DNA of 64,000 nt, taken from contig NZ_BMUI01000001.1 in the NCBI RefSeq assembly GCF_014650115.1, positions 558,001 to 622,000 of the forward strand. The letters are read 5' to 3'. Shown here piece after piece: positions 37,641-45,974 of the stretch. The position numbers and the translations under genes were made by a program. Each line of letters starts with the position of its first letter. Positions within the stretch are counted from its first letter, which is position 1. Under the pieces are notes generated by a model. That model made no database searches. It had not been told where the DNA came from and was given only the letters and a program-made list of their open reading frames with translations. Source of the DNA: Streptomyces olivaceoviridis (GTDB lineage Bacteria; Actinomycetota; Actinomycetes; Streptomycetales; Streptomycetaceae).

Positions 37641-38026
37641 AGAAGGCGGGGATCCTCAATCGTCATCTCTCCGGCGCCCTGGCCGAACTGGGCCACGGGC
37701 ACGGGGTGCTGGTCTGCGACGCGGGCATGCCGATACCCGACGGCCCCCGGGTGGTGGACCTGGCCTTCCGCGCCGGTGTGCCGTCCTTCGCCGAGGTGCT
37801 GGACGGCCTGCTGGCCGAGCTGGTGGTGGAGGGCGCCACGGCGGCCCAGGAGGTGCGGACGGCCAATCCGGCGGCGGCCGGGCTGCTTCAGGCCCGCTTC
37901 CCCGAGCTGTCCCTCGTCTCGCACGAGCGGCTGAAGGAGCTGTCGGCCGGGGCCCGGCTGATCGTCCGCACCGGCGAGGCCCGGCCGTACGCGAACGTCC
38001 TGCTGCGCTGCGGGGTGTTCTTCTAG
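37637..38026 (+). CDS. rbsD: D-ribose pyranase
   Basis: 129 residues, converting beta-pyranose ribose to the furanose form used by ribokinase. HLSGALAELGHGHGVLVCDAG is the diagnostic N-terminus with the catalytic His, and the C-terminal ARPYANVLLRCGVFF is also typical. The GTG overlaps the rbsK stop. A strong terminator follows. Confidence 0.94.
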   Translation: MKKAGILNRHLSGALAELGHGHGVLVCDAGMPIPDGPRVVDLAFRAGVPSFAEVLDGLLAELVVEGATAAQEVRTANPAAAGLLQARFPELSLVSHERLKELSAGARLIVRTGEARPYANVLLRCGVFF

Positions 38027-38070
38027 GGCGAGGAAGGCCGGAGCCCAGGGCGGGGACGGCCGGAACGTTT

Positions 38071-38113
38071 CGAGGGGGCGTCCCCGGCCCAGTAGGCCGG
38101 GGACGCCCCCTCG
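38071..38113 (+). terminator. terminator of the ribose operon
   Basis: A 19-bp perfect stem with a 5-nt loop (CAGTA); the left arm starts CGAGGGGGCGTCCCC and the right arm ends GACGCCCCCTCG. It begins 45 bp after the rbsD stop. Confidence 0.9.
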
Positions 38114-38238
38114 GCGTTCCCCTCCCCTGCCGGAACCCGACCCTCCCCCCGGGGTCCCCCGTGGTTCCGACGACGGTTACGACACGGCAGGCGGCGGAAT
38201 GGTTGCACCCGGTTCTGGGAATTCCTCCGCGGGGTCCG

Positions 38239-39078
38239 CTAGCGGATCACGTGCTCCACGAACCGCCGCGCCGTCTCCGCCAGCACCTCGCGCCCGTCCC
38301 GTGCCCACAGCCGCTCGTTGAACAGCTCGACCTCGATGGGGCCGGTGTACCCGGCGGCCTCCACCCATCTCCTCCACTCCCGCATGTCGACCGCTCCGTC
38401 GCCGAGCTGACCGCGCCCGTTGAGGACGCCCTCGGGCAGGGGGGTGGTCCAGTCGGCGAGCTGGAAGGTGTGGATGCGGCCCGCCGCGCCCGCGCGGGCG
38501 ATCTGCGCGGGCGCCTGGTCGTCCCACCAGACGTGGTACGTGTCCACGGCCACCCCGACCTGGTGCGCGGGGAAGCGTTCGGCGAGGTCCAGGGCCTGGG
38601 CGAGGGTGGAGACCACACAGCGGTCGGACGCGTACATCGGGTGCAGCGGCTCGATGGCGAGACGTACGCCGCGCTCGGCCGCGTAGGGGGCGAGGACGGC
38701 CAGCGCGTCGGCGATGCGCTCCCGGGCGCCGCGCAGGTCCCTGCTGCCGGCGGGGAGTCCGCCGGAGACCAGGACCAGGGTGTCGGTGCCGAGGGTGGCG
38801 GCCTCGTCGATCGCCGCGTGGTTGTCGCCCAGCGCCTCGGCCCGCTCGACGGGGTCGGTCGCGGTGAGGAAGCCGCCCCGGCACAGCGTCGTCACCGTCA
38901 GGCCCGCGTCCCCCACCAGCTTGGCCGCGGCCTGAACGCCGTACCGCCGCACCGGCTCCCGCCACAGGCCGACCCCGGGGACGCCCAGCGCGACACAGGC
39001 GTCGACCAGGTCCGGGAGGGACAGCTGCCTGACCGTCATCTGGTTGACGGAGAAGCGCGCGAGTTCCGCCGTGCTCAC
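38239..39078 (-). CDS. sugar phosphate isomerase/epimerase (TIM barrel)
   Basis: 279 residues of the AP-endonuclease-2-like isomerase family. VGVAVDTYHVWWDD and EVELFNERLW carry typical metal-binding residues. It should interconvert a keto sugar or inositol derivative. The GTG at 39078 overlaps the stop of the DUF993 gene as GTGA. It is the last of a three-gene operon. It is not a typical IolE. Confidence 0.83.
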   Translation of the reverse strand: MSTAELARFSVNQMTVRQLSLPDLVDACVALGVPGVGLWREPVRRYGVQAAAKLVGDAGLTVTTLCRGGFLTATDPVERAEALGDNHAAIDEAATLGTDTLVLVSGGLPAGSRDLRGARERIADALAVLAPYAAERGVRLAIEPLHPMYASDRCVVSTLAQALDLAERFPAHQVGVAVDTYHVWWDDQAPAQIARAGAAGRIHTFQLADWTTPLPEGVLNGRGQLGDGAVDMREWRRWVEAAGYTGPIEVELFNERLWARDGREVLAETARRFVEHVIR

Positions 39079-40226
39079 TGGTCCACCCCGTACAGCGACA
39101 GAAGGGACTTCATCCGTTCCTCCGCGAGCTTCGGGGCCGGGAACAGGCCGAGGCCGTCGGCGAGTTCGTAGGCGCGGGCGAGGTGCGGCAAAGAGCGGGC
39201 CGACTGGAGGCCGCCGACCATGGCGAAGTGGCTCTGGTGGCCGGCGAGCCAGGCGAGGAACACCACCCCCGTCTTGTAGAAGCGGGTGGGCGGCTGGAAC
39301 AGGTGGCGGGACAACTCCGCCGTGGGGTCGAGGAGTTCGCGGAAGCCCTGGACGTCACCCGTGTCCAGGACCCGTACCGCCCCGGCCGCGAGCGGGCCCA
39401 GCGGGTCGAAGATACCGAGCAGGGCGTGGCTGAAGCCCTGGTCGTCGCCCGCGATCAGCTCCGGGTAGTGGAAGTCGTCGCCGGTGTAGCAGCGCACGCC
39501 CCGCGGCAGCCGTCGTCTGAGGCCGACCTCGCGCCGCGCGTCCAGCAGCGAGATCTTGACGCCGTCGACCTTGTCGGGGTGTGCGGCGATCACCTCCAGG
39601 AAGGTGCCGGTGGCCGCGTCCAGGTCGGACGAGCCCCAGTAGCCCTCCAGGGCCGGGTCGAACATCGGGCCGAGCCAGTGCAGGACCACCGGTTCGGCGG
39701 CCTGGCGCAGGAGGTGGCCGTAGACCTCCAGGTAGTCCTCGGGGCCCTGCGCCGTCGCGGCCAGCGCCCGGGACGCCATGAGGACGGCCTGGGCGCCCGC
39801 CTCCTCCACGACCGCGAACTGCTCCTCGTACGCGGCCCGGATCCGGGCGAGGGTGCCCCCGGCGAGCTGGTCCGTGCCGACACCGCAGGCGATACGGCCG
39901 CCGACCGCGCGCGCCTCCGCGGCGCTGCGCCGGATCAGTTCGGCGGCGCCCGCCCAGTCCAGGCCCATCCCGCGCTGGGCGGTGTCCATCGCCTCGGCGA
40001 CACCGAGCCCGTGCGACCACAGGTGGCGGCGGAAGGCGAGGGTGGCGTCCCAGTCGATCGCGGCGGGCGCGTCGGGCGAGACGTCGGCGAACGGGTCGGC
40101 GACGACATGGGCCGCCGAGAAGACCGTGCGGGAGCTGAAGGGGGTGCCGGGGGCGAGGGAGAGGGGTGCGGTGCGCGGCTCGTACGTGCGCAGGGTGCCG
40201 TCCGCCGCGGGGAGTCGGATGGTCAC
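39075..40226 (-). CDS. DUF993 protein, dihydrodipicolinate-synthase-like
   Basis: 383 residues from a GTG overlapping the upstream oxidoreductase stop. The TIM-barrel region carries GIACGVGTDQL-like sequence, VVLHWLGPMFDPALEGYWG and KVDGVKISLLD, matching DUF993, often annotated as a dihydrodipicolinate synthase family member. The conserved Lys in KISLLD could form a Schiff base. It is probably an aldolase or lyase for a sugar-acid intermediate. The substrate is unknown. Confidence 0.75.
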   Translation of the reverse strand: MTIRLPAADGTLRTYEPRTAPLSLAPGTPFSSRTVFSAAHVVADPFADVSPDAPAAIDWDATLAFRRHLWSHGLGVAEAMDTAQRGMGLDWAGAAELIRRSAAEARAVGGRIACGVGTDQLAGGTLARIRAAYEEQFAVVEEAGAQAVLMASRALAATAQGPEDYLEVYGHLLRQAAEPVVLHWLGPMFDPALEGYWGSSDLDAATGTFLEVIAAHPDKVDGVKISLLDARREVGLRRRLPRGVRCYTGDDFHYPELIAGDDQGFSHALLGIFDPLGPLAAGAVRVLDTGDVQGFRELLDPTAELSRHLFQPPTRFYKTGVVFLAWLAGHQSHFAMVGGLQSARSLPHLARAYELADGLGLFPAPKLAEERMKSLLSLYGVDQ

Positions 40227-41374
40227 AGGGAGATCTCCGGTACGACGATGCGGCGGCCCTCGGCGGAGGACTTCAGGCCCAGTTCGGCGAGTTGGACACC
40301 CCGGGCGCCGGCCAGCAGGTCCCAGTGGTAGGGGGCGTCGGCGTAGACGTGTGTGAGGAACAGCTCCCACTGGGCCTTGAAGCCGTTGTCGAACTCGGCG
40401 TTGTCGGGGACCTCCTGCCACTGGTCGCGGAAGACCTCGGTGGCGGGGACGTCCGGGTTCCACACCGGCTTGGGGGTGGCGCTGCGGTGCTGGACACGGC
40501 ATCCGCGCAGGCCGGCGACGGCCGAGCCCTCGGTGCCGTCGACCTGGAACTCGACCAGTTCGTCGCGGTGGACGCGGACCGCCCAGGAGGAGTTGATCTG
40601 GGCGACGGCGCCGCCTTCGAGTTCGAAGACGCCGTAGGCGGCGTCGTCGGCGGTGGCGTCGTAGGGCTTGCCGTTCTCGTCCCGGCGCTGGGGGATGTGG
40701 GTGGCGGCGAGGGCCTGGACGGAGGTGACCCGGCCGAACAGCTCGTGCAGGACGTATTCCCAGTGCGGGAACATGTCGACGACGATGCCACCGCCGTCCT
40801 CGGCGCGGTAGTTCCAGGAGGGGCGCTGGGCGGGCTGCCAGTCGCCCTCGAAGACCCAGTAGCCGAACTCGCCGCGCACGGAGAGGATCCGGCCGAAGAA
40901 GCCGCCGTCGACGAGGCGCTTCAGCTTCAGCAGGCCCGGCAGGAAGATCTTGTCCTGGACGACGCCGTGCTTGACGCCCTTGTCGTGGGCGAGGCGGGCG
41001 AGGGCGAGGGCGCCGTCGAGGCCGGTGGCGGTGGGCTTCTCGGTGTAGACGTGCTTGCCGGCCGCGATCGCCTTCGTGAGTGCCTCCTCGCGGGCGGAGG
41101 TGACCTGGGAGTCGAAGTAGATGTCGACGGACGGGTCGGCGAGGACGGCGTCCACGTCGGTGGAGACCTGGTCCAGGCCGTGCCGCTCGGCGATCTCCCG
41201 CAGGGCGTGCTCACGCCGGCCGAGCAGGACCGGTTCGGGCCAGAGCACGGTGCCGTCGCCGAGGTCGAGGCCGCCCTGCTCCCGCAGGGCGAGGATCGAC
41301 CGGACGAGGTGCTGGCGGTAGCCCATGCGCCCGGTCACGCCGTTCATGGCGATACGCACCGTCTTGCGTGTCAC
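40223..41374 (-). CDS. Gfo/Idh/MocA family oxidoreductase
   Basis: 383 residues. An N-terminal Rossmann segment (RIAMNGVTGRMGYRQHL) is followed by the family EKPTATGLDGAL motif with the conserved Lys in TEKP. The C-terminal domain holds NYRAEDGGGIVVDMFPHWEYVL. It likely oxidises a hydroxyl on a sugar or cyclitol with NAD(P). The GTG at 41374 has GGGGAC upstream; the longer open frame upstream lacks such a site. It is the first gene of the operon, next to a LacI regulator. Confidence 0.85.
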   Translation of the reverse strand: MTRKTVRIAMNGVTGRMGYRQHLVRSILALREQGGLDLGDGTVLWPEPVLLGRREHALREIAERHGLDQVSTDVDAVLADPSVDIYFDSQVTSAREEALTKAIAAGKHVYTEKPTATGLDGALALARLAHDKGVKHGVVQDKIFLPGLLKLKRLVDGGFFGRILSVRGEFGYWVFEGDWQPAQRPSWNYRAEDGGGIVVDMFPHWEYVLHELFGRVTSVQALAATHIPQRRDENGKPYDATADDAAYGVFELEGGAVAQINSSWAVRVHRDELVEFQVDGTEGSAVAGLRGCRVQHRSATPKPVWNPDVPATEVFRDQWQEVPDNAEFDNGFKAQWELFLTHVYADAPYHWDLLAGARGVQLAELGLKSSAEGRRIVVPEISL

Positions 41375-41422
41375 GTGAGTCCCCTTCGCGGGCCGGTGGA
41401 GCAGGCGATTCAACCATCGGAC

Positions 41423-41475
41423 AGCAAGCGCTTTCTAGATGGGGAGAAGCTAGCCTCTGGAAGTGGTCTGTACAA
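41423..41475 (-). promoter_or_regulatory. promoter and LacI-type operator of the sugar operon
   Basis: On the minus strand TTGTAC (41470-41475) and TAGCTT (41447-41452) are 17 bp apart. The near-perfect palindrome AGCAAGCGCTTTCT (41423-41436) with the LacI-type core AAGCGCTT lies at and just after the predicted transcription start, where a bound repressor would block initiation. Confidence 0.75.
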
Positions 41476-41609
41476 GACCGTGTCCGCTTCGGGTTGTTCG
41501 AGGGGGCGAACAACCGGGGTCCGTGGCCTTATGGTCTGCTCGGAACCAGGACGGATGCCTGGCTGTCTACGAGGGCGTACCCCATGACGCGTGACCGGAG
41601 GACGACGAG

Positions 41610-42656
41610 ATGACGGTGACCCTGGCGGACGTGGCGGCCCGCGCCCAGGTCTCCCCCGCGACGGTGTCGCGCGTACTGAACGGCAACTACCCGGTCGCCG
41701 CGTCCACCCGCGAGCGGGTGCTGCGCGCGGTGGACGAGCTGGACTACGTCCTCAACGGCCCCGCCAGCGCGCTCGCCGCGGCCACCTCCGACCTGGTCGG
41801 CATCCTCGTCAACGACATCGCCGACCCGTTCTTCGGGATCATGGCGAGCGCGATCCAGGCGGAGATCGGGGGCCCGGGCGGGCGCGCGGGCGGCGAACGC
41901 CTCGCGGTCGTCTGCAACACCGGCGGCTCCCCCGAGCGCGAGCTGACGTATCTGACCCTGCTCCAGCGGCAGCGGGCCGCGGCCGTGGTGCTGACCGGCG
42001 GGGCCGTGGAGGACGCGCCGCACGCGGCCGCGGTCGCGGCGAAGCTGCGGAAGCTGGCGGACGCCGGGACCCGGGTGGTGCTGTGCGGGCGCCCGCCGGC
42101 GCCGGACACCGAGGCCGTCGCGCTGACCTTCGACAACCGGGGCGGCGCCCGCGCGCTGACCGACCACCTCATCGGCCTCGGCCACCGCCGGCTCGGCTAC
42201 ATCGCCGGCCCCGAGGAGCGCACGACCACCCGGCACCGCCTGGAGGGCCACCGCGCGGCGCTCGCGGCGGCGGGCATCGAGGAGGACCCGCGCTGGACGG
42301 TCCACGGCCGCTACGACCGCCGGTCCGGTCACGAGGCCACGCTGGAACTGCTGCGCCGCGATCCCTCGTTGACGGCGATCGTGGCCGCGAACGACTCCGT
42401 CGCCCTCGGCGCCTGCGCCGCGCTGCGGGAGTCCGGGCTGCGGATTCCCGAGGACGTCTCGGTGGCCGGCTTCGACGACCTGCCGTTCAGCATCGACGCG
42501 GTGCCGTCCCTCACGACGGTCCGGTTGCCGCTGGCGGAGGCGGGTGCGCGGGCCGGGCGCATCGCGATGGGGCGGGAGGAGCCGCCGCCCGGGGGGATCG
42601 CCGCGGTGCGGGGGGAGTTGATGGTGCGGGGGTCCTCAGGGGTGCCGCGGGAGTAA
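41610..42656 (+). CDS. LacI-family regulator of the adjacent sugar operon
   Basis: 348 residues. The HTH is VTLADVAARAQVSPATVSRVLNG. The sensor domain carries DLVGILVNDIADPFFGIMAS, HLIGLGHRRLGYIAGPEE and SVAGFDDLPFS. GGAGG precedes the ATG. It is divergent from the oxidoreductase operon and presumably binds AAGCGCTT between them. The inducer is unknown. Confidence 0.92.
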   Translation: MTVTLADVAARAQVSPATVSRVLNGNYPVAASTRERVLRAVDELDYVLNGPASALAAATSDLVGILVNDIADPFFGIMASAIQAEIGGPGGRAGGERLAVVCNTGGSPERELTYLTLLQRQRAAAVVLTGGAVEDAPHAAAVAAKLRKLADAGTRVVLCGRPPAPDTEAVALTFDNRGGARALTDHLIGLGHRRLGYIAGPEERTTTRHRLEGHRAALAAAGIEEDPRWTVHGRYDRRSGHEATLELLRRDPSLTAIVAANDSVALGACAALRESGLRIPEDVSVAGFDDLPFSIDAVPSLTTVRLPLAEAGARAGRIAMGREEPPPGGIAAVRGELMVRGSSGVPRE

Positions 42657-42773
42657 GGGCGCGGGGTGCCGGGGCCGCGTCGGGGTGGGGCTGTGATTGT
42701 GTGCCGGGTGCGGGTGCGCGGTGGTTGAGCGCGCCCGCGCGGCGGAGCCGCACATCCATACAGCCCCGCGCCC
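42657..42773. repeat. REP-like intergenic palindromic element
   Basis: Outer arms GGGCGCGGGG (42657-42666) and CCCCGCGCCC (42764-42773), with inner GGGGCTGT/ACAGCCCC and a GCGGCGGAGCCGC palindrome. The sequence directly follows the LacI-type stop. This layout is a dispersed element I recognise from many Streptomyces intergenic regions, though I cannot count copies here. Confidence 0.65.
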
Positions 42774-42879
42774 CCGAGGTTGGCCGGGCCGCCGTCTTCC
42801 TGGTCGGCACCGATGAGTTCTCGAGGTGCCGGGCGTCTTCATCGTCGTAAGCAACGGACACTTGCCGAGGAGCGGATCC

Positions 42880-43476
42880 ATGCGTGTCGTCGTCACCGAG
42901 TTCATCAGCCTTGACGGAGTCGTGCAGGCCCCGGGCGGGCCCGAGGAGGACACCGACGGGGGGTTCGCGCACGGTGGGTGGTCGCACCCGTTCTTCGACC
43001 CGGAGGTCGTGGGCGGGGCGTTCGCCGCGGGGCTGGAGAAGGCCGAGGCGCTGCTGTACGGGCGGCGGACGTATCTGACGATGGCCGCCGCGTGGCCGGA
43101 GCGGGCGGGGGACCCGTTCGCCGACCGGCTGAACTCCATGAAGAAGTACGTCGTGTCCGACACGCTCGGCGAGTCCGAGCTGAGCTGGGAGAACACCGTG
43201 CGGATTCCGGGGGCGCGGGCCCTGGAGACGGTACGGGAGCTGCGGGCCGCCGAGGGCGGGGACCTGGCGATGATGGGCAGCCCCACGCTGGTGCGGGCGC
43301 TGATCGCGGCGGGGCTCGTGGACGAGTTGCGGCTCGTCGTCATGCCCGTACTGCTCGGCGGCGGGAAGTCGGTCTTCCCTGCCGACGGGGGGCTGCGCAG
43401 CTGGGAGCTGGTGTCGTCGGCCACCGCGAAGACCGGGGCGCAGGTGAACGTGTACCGGCCGGCCGGGCGGTCGTAG
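42880..43476 (+). CDS. dihydrofolate reductase-like (RibD C-terminal) protein
   Basis: 198 residues with MRVVVTEFISLDGVVQAPGGPEED at the N-terminus, LLYGRRTYLTMAAAWPE, and the nucleotide-binding GDLAMMGSPTLVRALI followed by VMPVLLGGGKSVFP. GAGGAG precedes the ATG. As with its relative at 29.7 kb, the physiological substrate is unknown. Confidence 0.83.
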   Translation: MRVVVTEFISLDGVVQAPGGPEEDTDGGFAHGGWSHPFFDPEVVGGAFAAGLEKAEALLYGRRTYLTMAAAWPERAGDPFADRLNSMKKYVVSDTLGESELSWENTVRIPGARALETVRELRAAEGGDLAMMGSPTLVRALIAAGLVDELRLVVMPVLLGGGKSVFPADGGLRSWELVSSATAKTGAQVNVYRPAGRS

Positions 43477-43554
43477 GCGTGGACGGGGGCGCGCGGGCGG
43501 CCTAGGCTCGCAGGAGGCAGGATCTCTGACTGGGTCAAGCATCCGGGGGCGATC

Positions 43555-44481
43555 ATGACCGTCCAGGACGTCCGTGCTTTCAACCGCTTCTACACCGGTG
43601 TGATCGGCGCCCTCGACTACGAGCGCCACCTGTACGCCCCGTACACCCTGACCGAGGCCCGCGTGCTCTACGAACTCGCGCACGCGCCGTACCTGGACGC
43701 GGCCGACGTGCGCGGTGGGCTGGGGCTCGACGCCGGGTACCTGAGCCGGATCCTGAACCGTTTCGAGGAGGACGGGCTGGTCCGGCGGGAGCCGTCGCAG
43801 GACGATCCGCGGCGGCGCCGGATCACGCTGACCGGGCACGGGCGGGAGACCGCCGCGCTGCTGGACGAGCGGGCCCGGGAGTCCGTCGCGGCGCTGCTCG
43901 ACGGCGTCGCTCCGGCGGACCGGGCCCGGCTGACCGAGGCCATGCGGACCATCCGGGACATCCTGGGCGGTCGGAAGCAGGCCGCGGACGTGGTGGTACG
44001 GGAGCCGCGGGCCGGGGAGCTCGGATGGATCGTGCAGCGCAACGGCGCGCTGTACGCGGTCGAGTACGGGTGGAACGCCGAGTACGAGGGGCTTGTCGCC
44101 CGGATCGTCGCCGACTACGCGGAGGATCACGATCCGCATCTGGAGCGGGTGTGGATCGCCGAGTTGGCCGGGCGGCCCGTGGGCTGTGTGATGTGCGTAC
44201 GGGACGGCGCGCCCGGCACCGCGCGGCTGCGGCTGCTGCTCGTGGAGCCCGAGGCGCGCGGGCACGGCGTCGGGGACCGGCTGGTGCGGGCCGTGATCGA
44301 CTTCGCCCGTGGGGCCGGCTACCGGGAACTGGTGCTGTGGACCAACGACGTGCTCGACAGCGCCCGCCGCCTCTACCAGCGGCACGGGTTCGTCCTGGTC
44401 GCCGAGCAGCCCCACCGCTCCTTCGGCAAGGACCTGGTCGGCCAGGACTGGCGGCTGACGCTGCGCGGACCGGGCGAGTGA
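43555..44481 (+). CDS. MarR-type HTH fused to GNAT acetyltransferase
   Basis: 308 residues. The first ~145 form a MarR winged HTH (TEARVLYELAHAPYLDAADV, LDAGYLSRILNRFEEDGLVRRE). The rest is a GNAT acetyltransferase with the acetyl-CoA loop LLLVEPEARGHGVGDRLV and the C-terminal ARRLYQRHGFVLVAEQPH. The pairing of regulator and acetyltransferase is widespread in actinobacteria. The target is unknown. The 3' end is the apparent source of the repeats that follow. Confidence 0.88.
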   Translation: MTVQDVRAFNRFYTGVIGALDYERHLYAPYTLTEARVLYELAHAPYLDAADVRGGLGLDAGYLSRILNRFEEDGLVRREPSQDDPRRRRITLTGHGRETAALLDERARESVAALLDGVAPADRARLTEAMRTIRDILGGRKQAADVVVREPRAGELGWIVQRNGALYAVEYGWNAEYEGLVARIVADYAEDHDPHLERVWIAELAGRPVGCVMCVRDGAPGTARLRLLLVEPEARGHGVGDRLVRAVIDFARGAGYRELVLWTNDVLDSARRLYQRHGFVLVAEQPHRSFGKDLVGQDWRLTLRGPGE

Positions 44482-45010
44482 CGCACGGTCCCCGGACAGC
44501 GCCGAAGGGTCCCACCGCCTCCGTGAGTCACGGTCCGCGGGCGCGCTGGCCGCACCCGGCGAGTGACGCGGGGGATCCCGGACCCCAGCCGACCTGTCGA
44601 CCAGGACCGGCGGCTGACTGCCACGATCCAGTCGGTCAGGACCGGCGGCTCCCTCGGGCACGCCCCGGTCGGCCGGGACCAGGCGCACACACCGCCCGCC
44701 CCGAGCCGGCGACGCACGACGACCCGGACCCCAGCCGACCAGGACCCGCGGCTGACTGCCACCACACCCTCGGCCAGGACACGCGGCTCCCCGCCACCAC
44801 CCCCTCGGCCAGGACCAACCCCTCCCCTCCCCGCCCCGCGCCCACCGGCCAGGACCGCCGGCTCCCCCGCCCGCGCCCCCACCTGCCAGGACCGGCGGCT
44901 CCCCGGCCGCGCCCCAGCCCGCCGAGACCAGGCGCGCGCACCGCCCGCCCCGAGTGAATGGCGCACGGCAATCCGGGTACCAGTCGGCCGAGAGCGGCGG
45001 CTCGCGCTGG
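44441..45010 (+). repeat. field of degenerate repeats related to the 3' end of the MarR-GNAT gene
   Basis: A core CCAGGACNGGCGGCT appears in the gene at about 44443 and again near 44600, 44635, 44738, 44773, 44849 and 44885, with weaker copies near 44807 and 44991. Two longer units recur: CCCCAGCCGACC with GCGGCTGACTGCCAC (44583 and 44730) and ACCAGGCG with CACCGCCCGCCCCGAG (44679 and 44927). The spacing is irregular, so it is not a CRISPR. No gene was recognised in the 572 bp between the flanking CDSs. Confidence 0.75.
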
Positions 45011-45053
45011 GGGATCAAGCGTGTGGCCGGTGGGGCGAGTAGGGTCCCTGCCC

Positions 45054-45854
45054 ATGAAGCTGGCGTTCTCCACTCTCGGTGTCCCCGGCCTGCCCGTCCC
45101 GGAGGTCCTCGCGCTCGCGACCGCGCACGGCTACCACGGTGTCGAGTTGCGCGCCCATCCCGAGGAGCCGGTGCACCCCGGCCTGGCACCTGCCGGGCGC
45201 GCCGAGACCGCGGCCCTGTTCCGGGACGCCGGGGTCGAGGTGCTGGGCCTCGCCGGTTACGCGCGCGTCGCCGCTCCGGGCGACGACGCGCCCGTACTGG
45301 CGGAGATCCGGGACCTCCTGCGGCTGGCCCACGACCTCGGCGCGCCCTTCGTCCGGGTCTTCCCGGGCGCCGACCCGGACCGGCCCCGCGAGGAGTCGGA
45401 CGCGATCGCCGCCCGGCGGCTCGGCACCGCCGCCGAGGACGCCGCCGCCCTGGGCGTCCGGATCCTGCTGGAGACCCACGACTCGCACCGCACCGGCGCC
45501 GACGCGATCCGGATCCTCGGCCCGGTCGGACACCGGCAGGTGGGCGCGCTGTGGGACGTGATGCACACCTGGCTGGGCGGCGAGCAGCCGTCGGACACCT
45601 TCGCGGCCCTCGCCCCGCACCTGGGCTACGTCCAGGTCAAGGACATCGCCTCCGCCGAGGACACCGCCCCGCTGCCGCTCGGCGCCGGAGTGCTGCCGCT
45701 CGGCGAGTGCGTGGACGTGCTGTCCCGGCACCACTGGGACGGCTGGCTGTGCTGGGAGTACGAGAAGCGCTGGTACGAGGGGGCCGCACCGCTTCCGGGT
45801 CTGCTCGACGCCGGCCGCGAGCATCTGCTGAGGGTGCTGGGCGAAGCGGCCTAG
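45054..45854 (+). CDS. sugar phosphate isomerase/epimerase (TIM barrel)
   Basis: 266 residues starting MKLAFSTLGVPGLPVPEVLALA, a typical N-terminus of this family. Metal-site regions are ILLETHDSHRTGADAI, ALWDVMHTW, and the C-terminal WEYEKRWYEG. The upstream repeats leave no Shine-Dalgarno; TAGGGT lies 8 bp before the ATG, suggesting a leaderless message. The sugar is unknown. Confidence 0.82.
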   Translation: MKLAFSTLGVPGLPVPEVLALATAHGYHGVELRAHPEEPVHPGLAPAGRAETAALFRDAGVEVLGLAGYARVAAPGDDAPVLAEIRDLLRLAHDLGAPFVRVFPGADPDRPREESDAIAARRLGTAAEDAAALGVRILLETHDSHRTGADAIRILGPVGHRQVGALWDVMHTWLGGEQPSDTFAALAPHLGYVQVKDIASAEDTAPLPLGAGVLPLGECVDVLSRHHWDGWLCWEYEKRWYEGAAPLPGLLDAGREHLLRVLGEAA

Positions 45855-45974
45855 CCCCCGCCGGCCCACCCGGGGAGGGCCGCCGCCCGCGCGGAATTCG
45901 CTGGCCGGGGCGTCGGCGTCCGGTTACCCTCCCCCGGTGATCCAGCCACCGGGGCCGTGCGCCCGCTTCCGCTC

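Noticed and set aside
44441..45010. CRISPR array
   Set aside because: The repeats are diverged, unevenly spaced and share sequence with a neighbouring coding end; no cas genes are near.
45957..45974. GTG start 18 bp upstream for the MFS gene
   Set aside because: Possible, but the residues it adds are not family-like and no ribosome site supports it.
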